The notes under the pieces: generated by a model | What the model was told of the DNA's origin: nothing | Seen by the model: the letters and a program-made list of their open reading frames with translations, nothing else | Database searches by the model: none | Shown: in pieces, positions 22,177 to 31,461 of the stretch | Layout: every line of letters begins with the position of its first letter | How positions within the stretch are numbered: the first letter of the stretch is position 1 | Made by a program: the position numbers and the translations under genes | NCBI GenBank assembly: GCA_032690845.1 | Contig: CM064424.1 | Coordinates: forward strand, 31,668,228 to 31,732,227 | Length of the DNA: 64,000 bases | Reading direction: 5' to 3' | Source: Eleusine coracana subsp. coracana | Lineage: Eukaryota > Streptophyta > Magnoliopsida > Poales > Poaceae

Positions 22177-22188
22177 TGGTATCAGAGC
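22177..22188 (+). other. B primer binding site
   Basis: TGGTATCAGAGC lies two bases after the LTR end and is complementary to the 3' end of initiator Met-tRNA. It confirms plus orientation and the 5' LTR boundary. Confidence 0.93.
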
Positions 22189-23128
22189 CGTGGTCCATGA
22201 TAATACAACAAATAAGTCGTGTTTTCAAAAACCACGATGTTGCGAGTGAGGATATGTTAGTATTGCCCCTATAGATAGTAGGGTGGTGACAACGCTAACC
22301 TGGGTTATGATTGTTTACATTATTGCATCTATGGCTTCTTCAAACGAAGGTACGTGCGTGCTTAACCGATACGCGTGATATCGGTGTCTGTGCTCGCAGG
22401 CGGATATGAGACACTGTTGGCTCGTGACTTATCACGGGGCGATCCTTTTCCATGGATCATTACTAGTAGAACTATGCTTCTTTTTGTAGTTTCTTTTGAA
22501 TTTGATGTATTGTTTCTGCAATGGATCTTCTGCAGGTACACTAATGCCGTTAGTATAACATTTAGAATGACTTACGTGTTGAGTGCGGGTCATCACCAAA
22601 TATCCGTGCCGCTAAGTTGCGGCAAGTTAGATGTTGTGTTGTGAGGAAAGATAGGTTAATAAAATGAAGGTTTTACATCATGCATTCCATTATAACTAAA
22701 CTAAAATTTGATTCTCTCCTTGCTCACCAACCTCTGAATAAAAATTTTCTAAACCTAATAAGTATAAAATTCTGAATAACAAGGTTAACAAGAATCTGTC
22801 CTGTTTTTAGTTGCCAATTTCAAAAATTCATAACTAAAGTTATACTTCAGATTTTTAGGTGTTTAAATACATTCTAGAAAGCCTTAGAAGTCTATTTTCA
22901 TCTCCAATGGCTTTCACCATCCTCCCAGTTTTCCCCTGTCCAGTAGAGCCAAAACATTAAGCCTATGTCAATCTAAAACCGAATTTGTTTTGAGACCCAT
23001 TGCCGTATTATTGACCTTTGAGGCTGGAAAATATGAACAAAAACTTTGTTTTTGTATTTCATAGCACTATATATGAAGTGCATTGTTACTCATGGAACAT
23101 TGTACTCACCATTGGGTTTATGTTCCAG
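22189..23128 (+). other. B untranslated leader between PBS and ORF1
   Basis: About 940 bp with no supported ORF. Its last bases, TTTATGTTCCAG, form a splice-acceptor-like sequence immediately before the ATG of ORF1. This would allow the LTR donor at 19381 to be joined directly to ORF1. Confidence 0.6.
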
Positions 23129-24046
23129 ATGGGTGACCACGGTTTTGAGGAGCTTTCGCACGACGGGTGGCGCTACACCACCGGACTCGACCACCGTGGC
23201 TTTCCTACACTGTTGTGGGATCTCTTACGCTTGTTGGGCTACGACGAGCCACCCTCTTACAAGGGCCGTGAGGTCCGTCGTCATGGCATGACTCTTGCTG
23301 AGGTGCACATTAGCGTGCCCACACACCCGCGCAACCTCCACATGGCGGGTATGGAGAGCACGGTGACTTGTGGGAGCCTCTGTGAGGGCTTGGAGAGAGT
23401 CGCCCATAGGGCTCTCACCCACTTCTGCAGGCGCCACACAACAGCGCTCTCTGGGACTCCGTTTGAGATGATTCCCCTCTGGCACCAGGCCAACCTGGTT
23501 TGGCAAAGGCGTGTGAGGCGCATCGGCCACGACGACTACCCGACGTACCATGCAGGGTACCACTGTGTGTCCTACTACTCTGAGTACCTCCTCAACTTGG
23601 ATGAGGAGGCTAGGAGCCACAGCAGTACCATACTGGCTGAGGCCGAGCAGGTCTGGGTTCAGAGGAATGACCTACAGGCATAGACCGACGCACAGCAAAG
23701 AGAGATTCAGCGGCTGACCGCTGCTCTTGAGGCGAGTGAGACTCGCATCACTAAGGTGACTGGACAGCGCGACACCCTCGCGTAGGAGGTTGACAGACGT
23801 GGCGTGATTATGCAGTAGCGCACCAATCACAACGAGCATCTGTAGCATCAGTTGATGGCTGCACAACACGAGATGGAGCTTATGGGAGAGGATTTAGAGA
23901 CCCTGGCCCAGGAGAACCAGGGCTTGCAGCAGCAGCTTGAGGCAGCGCTTGCACCACCGGCAGCACCAGAGGAGGAGGACCCGCAGGAGGATATGGACGA
24001 GGAGTCTGACATAGACTACGAGGCACCCGCCCGAGGCAGGACCTAG
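23129..24046 (+). pseudogene. B accessory ORF1, upstream of gag
   Basis: One frame of 305 codons begins MGDHGFEELSHDGWRYTTGL and ends GRT. I chose the ATG at 23129 because it directly follows TGTTCCAG and aligns with the start of ORF2. It is interrupted only by four TAG codons (23681, 23783, 23816, 23843), all explicable as CAG to TAG. The N-terminal domain (GLDHRGFPTLLW, GYDEPPSYKGREVRRHG, VHISVP) is paralogous to ORF2. The C-terminus is a coiled coil with an acidic tail (QEDMDEESDIDYEAP). No enzyme motif is visible, and I do not recognise a function. A remnant occurs in A at 3521-3720. Confidence 0.75.
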
Positions 24047-24296
24047 GAGGATGATGGTAGACTAGCCTAGTCTCGGTAGTCAGGATCAGTTGGGTAGGTA
24101 ACTTTTGTCGAACCACGCGAGGTTGTATTTTGGGGTTGATGCGTGAGATGTTTTGTAACTCGAGGGTCACATACTCCGAGTGGTGTATTGAAACTATGAT
24201 GATTTGTGTTGTGCATTGGGTGTACCATTAGTAGCTATTGTTGTTGCAACAAAGTTAATCGTGCTCATTGACTCAATCAAAGTACTTTCCTTGTAG

Positions 24297-25164
24297 ATGG
24301 CTAAAAACACTGAACAACCACCACAAGGTTGGGAAATTACTGATGGCCTGGAGTTCACAGGAATGATTCACCTATTTTGGAGAGTTCTCCAGAGATTTGG
24401 ATACTCCATTCCTCCCACCTATATTGGCAAGGAATTCCAGGAGCATGGAGTCCCCTCATGTGTCATCCATGTGGCGGTTCCCGCCAATTACTCCGTCATC
24501 CCCGCATGGGAATCTTGGACCCTTAGCGTCACCGGGACAGATCTGCCTTCCACCTGGAATCTAGATGCATTCAAGGCACTTACTCGGATCTATGAAGACC
24601 ACAAGCATGATGTGGCTGGAACACCCATTGCCTTGCTACCCATTAAAGATGTGACAGATTTTGAATGGATGAGGCGTGTGGATTTCATCTTTTATCCAAA
24701 CCACCGCCGACCCTATGCAACCCATAATAGAGTATTATGGTTTGTCCACGTTCGCTTTGTGCACAAACTTGTGCCGGTGATTGGATGTGTTCCATTCTGC
24801 ACTACGACTTTCTGAGGTCGTAAAACAAGCTAAGGATGAAGAAATTGCAGAACTGAACCAACAAATCCAAGACAAGAACGAAGAGATGGATGCGATTCTA
24901 GAAGAACGTGACCAAGCCTTGCAGGATGCAGCGGATTTTGAGCATGACATGATTGAGGCTCAAGATGACTTGAACGCATTCAAGGCTGCGCATCTTCCTA
25001 TTGAAGGGAATTGGGATGAGATCTTCATAGAGTATGCAGAACAAGACGAAATGGAGATGGCACCTGCCGGGGTTGATAACAAGGAAATGATGGACTTGGA
25101 GGAACCAGGAGAGCCTATGGAACAGGGAGAACCGGAAGAGCAGGAAGAGTTAGGCCAGGAGTAG
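24297..25164 (+). pseudogene. B accessory ORF2, paralogue of ORF1
   Basis: The ATG follows TTTCCTTGTAG, a good splice acceptor that is conserved in A at 3984-3996. The frame reads QPPQGWEITDGLEFTGM, FGYSIPPTYIGKEFQEHG, VIHVAVP, then WMRRVDFIF. A frameshift near 24780-24800 leads into a coiled coil (VVKQAKDEEIAELNQQIQDK) and an acidic Met/Glu-rich tail, stop at 25162-25164. Total about 289 residues, like ORF1. Shared positions with ORF1 include GW..T.GL, GY..PP.Y.G.E...HG, and the V-I-V-P block, so the pair arose by tandem duplication. Function unknown; a particle or RNA role is only a guess from the coiled coil. Confidence 0.75.
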
Positions 25165-25364
25165 ATGATTCGCTACCCCTGTGTATGATCGTGTAGTATA
25201 TGTATCCCTAGTTCAATGTAGAAGTGTGAATCTTTCATATTGTGTCCATAATACCGTAACTAGGCGTCAACACATGTATGTAAGGAACTGGGTGATGATG
25301 TCCTTTAACAACCGTGTAGACTGAATTGAATCAATGAAGATGATTGTCGTTCTGAGATTTTACC

Positions 25365-26513
25365 GTGCCACATGCAAATTTATATTCTTGCGCATGCGAT
25401 TTTAAGGAATATTTTGAGAAACAACTAATATGCAACCATATAAATTGCAGCTCTCAGCAAGGAGCGAATGCTGAGCCTTCATTGGCTGCAGTTCTGGCCG
25501 CTGCACTCAACAGGCAGCAGAATGACTCCGAACTGCTCTGTCGACTGGTAGACATCACGACTCATCTGGCTGGACGTGGAGATAACCACAACAACCGCAA
25601 CAACCAGCCCTGTCAGAGCACTTACTTAGATTTCCTGGATACCCACCCACCCACATTCGAGCGTGCCAGAGAGCCCCTGGATGCCGACCACTGGTTGCGT
25701 CAGACCGAGTCTAAATTCGGTCTATTGGAGTGCACCGAGTACCAGAAGGTGCTGTTCGCCACCCAACAACTCCATGGCTCAGCTAGTGCCTGGTGGGCTA
25801 ACTATGAAGCTTCTCTGCCCGCTGGACGCTGCATGGAATGGAATGACTTCAAAGCTGCTTTTCGTGCTCATTTCATCTCCGTTGGTCTCATGCAGAGAAA
25901 GTTCCAGGAATTTATGGATCTAAAACAAGGAGGGAAGAATGTCCTCCAATATGCTGAAGCTTTCAATCATCTTGCTCAATACGCCATTGAGTATGTTAAT
26001 ACTGAGGAAAAGAGGAGATACACATTCTTGTGTGGGATGAATGCCACGCTCAAGGAACGTCTGACTTGCCAGACGACTGGCACATACAATGATCTGGTCA
26101 ATGCTGCTATTGTCCAGGAAGGCACCATGCGCCAAGTTGAAGAAGAAGACCGCAAGAGAAAGGCCCCTGCTACTGCCTCTGCTATCCCAAAGGCGAAGCA
26201 TCGCCTGATATATACTTCACCTACCGGACAACGTTTCCGGGCAGCACCGTAGCAACAGTTTCATCGACGATTTGGCCAGAACTACTCGAGACCACCACAG
26301 CAGAAGAACTTCCCACCTCGTGCTCCTTATCAATAGCAGAACACTCAGAACCGTGCACCATATCAGCAACAAGGGAACCCGAATGCTCGTGCCCCACTGC
26401 CTGCTGATTGTGGAGGCAACTACCCTTGCTACAATTGTGGTCGTACCGGCCACTTTGCAAAGAACTGCACTGCACCAAGGCGTAACAACAACCAGCGTCA
26501 GAACCAGAGTAGG
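25365..26513 (+). pseudogene. gag: B gag with zinc knuckle
   Basis: The frame is open from 25365 to a TAG at 26250-26252, then continues through a second stop near 26334 to the nucleocapsid. It has the retrotransposon gag core (ADHWLRQTESKF, ASAWWANYEASLP, FKAAFRAHFISVGLM) and a CX2CX4HX4C knuckle (CYNCGRTGHFAKNC, about 26432-26473). TTGCAG at 25445-25450 is a third acceptor-like site just upstream of the conserved part. Downstream of that site the first ATG (25469) is out of frame, so the gag start is either further upstream or supplied by a spliced exon. The product assembles the particle and binds RNA. Confidence 0.83.
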
Positions 26514-26516
26514 AAT

Positions 26517-26876
26517 GTGAATGCACCATCACGTGGTGCCCAAGTGATCTACACCAATGCGGAAGATATCCCTCAGGACGAACCCGTGCTGACCGGTACG
26601 CTCTCGCTCTATCGCCAGCCTGTCCTTGCACTTTTTGATTCTGGTGCTATGCATAATTTCATTAGCCAAGCATGTGTGCAAAAACTTAATCTACAACCCC
26701 AGACTATAGAAAGATGCTATACAATTCGTTCCCCCGCTGGGCAAATTAGTGCCAATCAAATAGTATGCAAAACCCCTCTAGAAATAAACAAGAAAATCTA
26801 CCCCACGGATTTTATCATGCTTAGCCACCAGGGAATGGATTTGATTTTGGGGCATGTTCTGGATGAAAACCCATAG
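26517..26876 (+). CDS. pol: B protease
   Basis: Aspartic protease domain with LALFDSGAMHNFISQ (catalytic D-S-G, about 26629-26640), a middle segment YTIRSPAGQI and the flap-side motif GMDLILGH. The last is normally followed by the RT linker, but a TAG at 26874-26876 interrupts. It processes the gag-pol polyprotein in the particle. It is contiguous with gag and in frame with the knuckle region. Confidence 0.82.
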   Translation: MNAPSRGAQVIYTNAEDIPQDEPVLTGTLSLYRQPVLALFDSGAMHNFISQACVQKLNLQPQTIERCYTIRSPAGQISANQIVCKTPLEINKKIYPTDFIMLSHQGMDLILGHVLDENP

Positions 26877-27714
26877 AGCCATGCTAGACATCAAGCCCCG
26901 TATCATTCACATCAACTCCCCTTTGCATGGAGAGGACACATTTTCTCTAAACATCAATTCATCGAAAGCCTTGATTGTCCATCACTTGGAAGGGCAGTTG
27001 CTCGAGACCATCCCCGTTGTTAGCGAGTATCCGGACGTATTCCCCGAAGAAATCTCTGGCCTACCACCTGACCATGAAGTGGAATTCAAGATAGAGCTAC
27101 AGCCAGGAACTTCTCTGATATCTCGTCGACCTTATAAGATGGTCCCGAATGAGTTGACCTAATTGAAAAAGCAATTGAATGAGTTATTGGAAAGGGGATT
27201 CATTTGCCCAAGCACTTCACCTTGGGGCTGCCCTGCTATTTTTGTGAAGAAGAAGGACAAATCTCTGCGACTCATTGTTGATTATCGACCTCTCAACAAA
27301 GTTACCACCAAAAATAAATACCCATTACCATGAATTGATATCCTTTTCGATCAATTAGTTGGTGCTAAGGTATTTTCAAAAATTGACCTCCGTTTGGGTT
27401 ATCATCAAATCAAAATCAGAGCAGAAGATATTCTGAAGACCGCCTTTTCTACTAGATACGGATTATTCGAGTATCTAGTAATGTCATTCAGATTGACAAA
27501 TGCCCCAGCTCATTTCATGTATCTCATGAATTCAGTATTCATGCTAGGGTTGGATAAATTTGTGGTAGTATTCATTGATGACATCCTCGTCTATTGTATG
27601 TCCGAGGAAGAGCATGCTGAACATCTTCGCATTGTTCTTCAATGTTTACGAGATCACAAGTTGTATGCAAAATTCAGCAATGGTTGGACCGTGTGCCATT
27701 TCTCGGTCACATAG
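26877..27714 (+). pseudogene. pol: B reverse transcriptase, N-terminal and palm
   Basis: The linker (VVSEYPDVFPEEISGLPP) leads into RT: YKMVPNELT, a stop at 27160-27162, KKDKSLRLIVDYRPLN, a TGA at about 27331 (CGA to TGA), then SKIDLRLGYHQI and the intact FIDD box at about 27575-27586 (VVVFIDDILVY). After LRDHKLYAKF a small deletion near 27675 shifts frame, and the spurious reading stops at 27714. The true frame resumes in the next ORF. Confidence 0.85.
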
Positions 27715-29096
27715 TCTCTGCAGAAGGAATCTCGGTAGACCCTAGCAAGGTTCAAGATGTGCTAGATTGGAAGCCATCAAAGACAGTTCACCAAGTATGC
27801 AGTTTCCTTGAGCTAGCCGGATATTATCGTAGGTTCATACCAAATTTTTCTCGGCTAACCAAACCCATCACAGAGCTGCTGAAAAAGGAGAAAAAGTTTA
27901 ATTGGAACAGCAATTTTGAAGAAGCATTTCAAGCATTGAAGAAATTATTGACAACTGCCCTAGTACTGGCTCAACCCGACATCACCAAGCCGTTTGACCT
28001 ATATTGTGATGCGTCTGGGACAAGACTTGGATGTGTGCTCATGCAAGAAGGTCGTGTCATAGCCTATGCATCTCGACAGTTAAGGAAGCATGAAGAGCAC
28101 TATCCAACTCATGATTTGGAGCTAGCTGCAGTTGTACTTGCACTAAAAATATGGAGGCATTATTTGCTTGGCAAATTAGTGCACATTTACACACACCATA
28201 AGAGCTTGAAATATATCTTCGCCCAGACTGATCTAAACATGAGACAACGTTGGTGGCTAGAACTGATTAAGGATTATAACCTAGAGATTCATTATCATCC
28301 AGGCAAGGCTAATGTAGTCACCAATGCGTTAAGCAGAAAGGTCCACTGCAACAACTTAGAACTGGAAGTTCAAGACCAAAATGACCACAAAACTAATTCA
28401 GAACCCAGCCTTCACATTTTACCTGCTGTAGTGATTAGCAGCCTAAGTGTGCAATCTACCCTTCGTGAAGAAATCATTGCTGCACAGAAAATTGACGTTG
28501 GTATGAATCATATCCGTCGAAATGTTGAAGATGGTAAGGCAAGATGCTTTACCCAAGACTCAGACGGTACTCTATGGTTCAATAACCGTTTAGTAGTACC
28601 AAAGGACTTTGAACTTCGATGGAAAATCTTGGATGAGGCGCATCACTCAAAGTACTCCATCCATCCGGGTAGTAACAAAATGTACCAAGACTTGAAGAAT
28701 AATTTCTGGTGGACAAGGATGAAGCGAGAAATTGCTCGGTATGTCGCGGAATGCGATACCTGTCAGAGAGTTAAGGCCGACCATTTGAAACAAGCTGGAC
28801 TACTTCAACCATTAAGTATTCCCGTGTGGAAATGGGAAGACATCAGCATGGATTTTATTGTTGGTCTCCCTCTCACATCTCGGAAGCATGATTCAATTTG
28901 GGTCGTTGTGGACCGACTCACAAAATCTGCCCATTTCCTACCAATCAATAACACCTACAAGATAAAGCAATATACAGAACTATACATAGCAAGAATTCTA
29001 TGTCTTCATGGAGTACCCAAGACCATTGTTATGGATCGAGGCTTACAGTTTGTCGCTCATTTTTCGGAACAACTGCATGCATCTCTGGGTACCTAG
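27642..29096 (+). pseudogene. pol: B RT end, RNase H and integrase core
   Basis: An open stretch of 484 codons starts within the RT thumb and includes RNase H and most of integrase. RNase H keeps CDASG and HDLELAAV, but the third motif is YTHHKSL instead of YTDHKSL, and the fourth is TNALSR instead of ADALSR, so two of four catalytic Asp are replaced. Integrase has the HHCC finger (HHSKYSIHPGSN to CDTCQRVK), the first D in SMDFIVGLP and the second in VMDRGLQF. A stop at 29094-29096 precedes the third catalytic residue, found in the next segment. Confidence 0.87.
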
Positions 29097-29892
29097 TTGA
29101 TCCAAAGTTCTGCTTATCATGCCACCACTGGCAGACAAATAGAGCGTGTCAACCAGATTTTGGAAGATATGCTTAGAGCCTGTGTTTTTACACATGGTGG
29201 CAATTGGGATGAATATTTGCCTTATGCGGAATTTTCATACAACAATAGTTACCAAGAGAGTCTGAAAATGTCGCCATTTGAAGCACTCTATGGTCGCAGT
29301 TGTAGAACACCTCTAAACTGGTATAAATCTAGAGAAAGAGTAACCTTTGGTCTCGATCTTGTCAAGGATGCTGAAGAAAAGATTCGTACCATTGAAGCAA
29401 ATCTTAAAGCTGCTAAATGCTGTCAAGAGAAGTATGTGAATAGATGACGCAGACCACTGTACTTCGACAAGGGCGATTACATCTATCTCAAGGTGTCGCC
29501 CATGAAGGGTATCCAACGGTTTGGAGTCAAGGGAAAGTTAGCTCCCCGTTATATTGGACCATTCCAAATTCTGGAATGGTGTGGAAACGTGGCCTATAAG
29601 CTAGAGTTACCCGCTAATCTATTCGGAGTTCATCACACCTTCCACGTCTCTCAGCTTAAGCGATGTCTCAAGCCACCCATCGACAAAATTTTGGAAGAAT
29701 ATGACCAACTCCAACTCCGAACAACCCGTGAAGATCCTCGACAAGAAAGAGCGCACAACCCGTAATAGAACCCTCAAATTCTACAAAGTTCAATGGAGTA
29801 ACCACTCAGAAGATGAGTCTAGTTGGGAATCGGAAGAGTTTCTGAGAACTCACTACCCGAAATTTTGGTCGTCATACACAGGTATGTTTTGA
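29097..29892 (+). pseudogene. pol: B integrase C-terminus and chromodomain
   Basis: This resumes integrase with the catalytic Glu in RQIERVNQ, then YAEFSYNNSYQES. A TGA at 29445-29447 is followed by the GPY/F-like region (KGKLAPRYIGPFQIL) and HHTFHVSQLKRCL. A short indel near 29715 separates this from the chromodomain (NRTLKFYKVQWSNHSEDESSW, about 29764-29830), which ends at 29892. Chromodomains of this group are thought to guide integration into heterochromatin (family knowledge). Confidence 0.87.
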
Positions 29893-29961
29893 CCACCGCA
29901 CTTCCCTCTAGTTTGCCTTGATTCATAATCTCAGGATGAGATTTCTTTAAGGAGGGAGGGC
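29893..29961 (+). other. B 3' end and polypurine tract
   Basis: Non-coding sequence from the pol stop to the 3' LTR. The tract TTTAAGGAGGGAGGGC ends at 29961 next to TGTGACACC. Confidence 0.85.
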
Positions 29962-31461
29962 TGTGACACCCCAGGTGTCTCACTTTCATTTAACCTACAT
30001 GAAGAGCTTAGATCATGAACAACGTAGCATGAAATAATAAGACTCACTACCTTTTAATTAATTCTAGGCAAATAAAAACCCTGCAAGCAAGTTATTGAAG
30101 CAATTCAAAAATTTCAATACAACTTATGCTAAATAAATTCATAATCATGTTGGTAATAATAAAATAGAATTTTATGAAATTATTGGGCATTTTATCTACT
30201 TGGCAAGACCCTTAATTAATTAATTGAATCTTAAGTAACTAATTAATGCAGTTAATTAATTCTAAAAATATGTTTATGAAAATTTCAAATAAAATTCAGC
30301 AAAGTGTTCTCCACCATTTAAATAGTCAGTCCACCAATTTCACTAATTTAGAAAGTCCCTAGCTATTTTATTTTTGAATTAATGAAAATCAGCTTGGACT
30401 AGGGACTTGTTTGCACTAAATCTAAAAGATCAAGGGGCGCAGTGTAAAATCCCGCTCTTCTTCCTCCCCATTGGCGCAGAACCTGCTGGCTCCTCCCTGC
30501 CACAGTTGCACCGCCCGGCTCGCCTTCACTCCCCACCTCAGAAACGCGCCCACGCTACAGCATCAACGCTCTGCACCTCTGCCCTCCGCCCTATCCCCTC
30601 ACCGCGAGCTCGCCCAACGGATTTCTTTTCTCCCCTCTTCTCTGCACACCACCAACCGACGACTTCAATTCCCACCATTTCCTCCACTCCCGCTTCTCCC
30701 CACTCACTCTTATCTCTCCACAACTTGGGAGCGAACCTACAAACTCACGAAACCACTCTCTCTCGCTCTCAGTCTTCTGCTCTCTCTATTTTCTCCTCTC
30801 CTTGCCCCTGTCTACCATTGCTAAACGAAGCCGAAGCTCGAACTCGGTTGCTGTCGTTCCACTGCTTCTCCCGCACGAGCTAAACTTCAAACCCACGCGC
30901 TCACACCTCCTCTACATTCCCATGTCACTCGCTTGACCAAACCCCACGTGAGCCCTAGCCAATTTGAAGAAAACCGAAGCAGGCAACTCCGGTGACCTCC
31001 TCCGCTACCGACCCAAAATTCGTTACCCTCGGTGAGTCTTTCCACCTATATTTCTTCTCCCACGCACATGAACCATTTACGCATTTCCCTGACCTACTTC
31101 TCCTTTGTTTCCTCCGCTCAAGTGGCTGGCAATCACCTTTTTCCCCTGACTCTGCTCCGATGCCGGCAAGGATCGAGCTACCTCGTCGACGAGCTCCTAC
31201 TTCCGTCCATCCCCGTCCAATGTCGACTTGATGCCGCTCTCCGTGGTGCTCCCGTGAAGCTGTAGGAGCCAACCCCGCCCGATTTCCTGCTCCGAGCCAT
31301 CATCACGAAGTCGCCGAAGACGTTCCTCCACCGCTTCTTGGCGCCGACGGTCTTCTGGTGAGAACCCCACCATCCCCTCCGACTTAGTGCACACATCTTT
31401 TCTTGGCTACGTCGGCGAGTTTTCTCCCCATGCAGCCGCCGGCAGCGAGCTCTCCGGTAGT
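29962..31461 (+). repeat. B 3' LTR, truncated
   Basis: The first 1500 bp of the LTR, aligned with 18342 onward. It contains the leader and the GTGAGT donor at 31032. At about 31461 the match to the 5' LTR (near 19820) ends and M2 sequence begins. ORFs in the leader (30407-30883, 30992-31265) are composition artefacts. Confidence 0.87.

Larger units (their letters stand above)
18342..31461 (+). mobile_element. B: near-complete Tekay-type chromovirus
   Basis: A 13.1-kb element inserted in M2. In order: 5' LTR, initiator Met-tRNA primer site, about 940-bp leader, accessory ORF1, accessory ORF2, gag, protease, RT, RNase H, integrase, chromodomain, polypurine tract, and the first 1.5 kb of the 3' LTR. 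The 3' LTR ends at about 31461, where M2 sequence resumes, so a deletion removed the rest of that LTR and some host sequence. ATCCA precedes the element; the matching right flank is gone. Pol has several stops and frameshifts, so B is not autonomous now. Confidence 0.92.

Noticed and set aside
22177..22188. Possible tRNA gene at TGGTATCAGAGC
   Set aside because: This is a primer binding site next to an LTR; no cloverleaf surrounds it. The same holds for 15880-15891 and 49395-49406.
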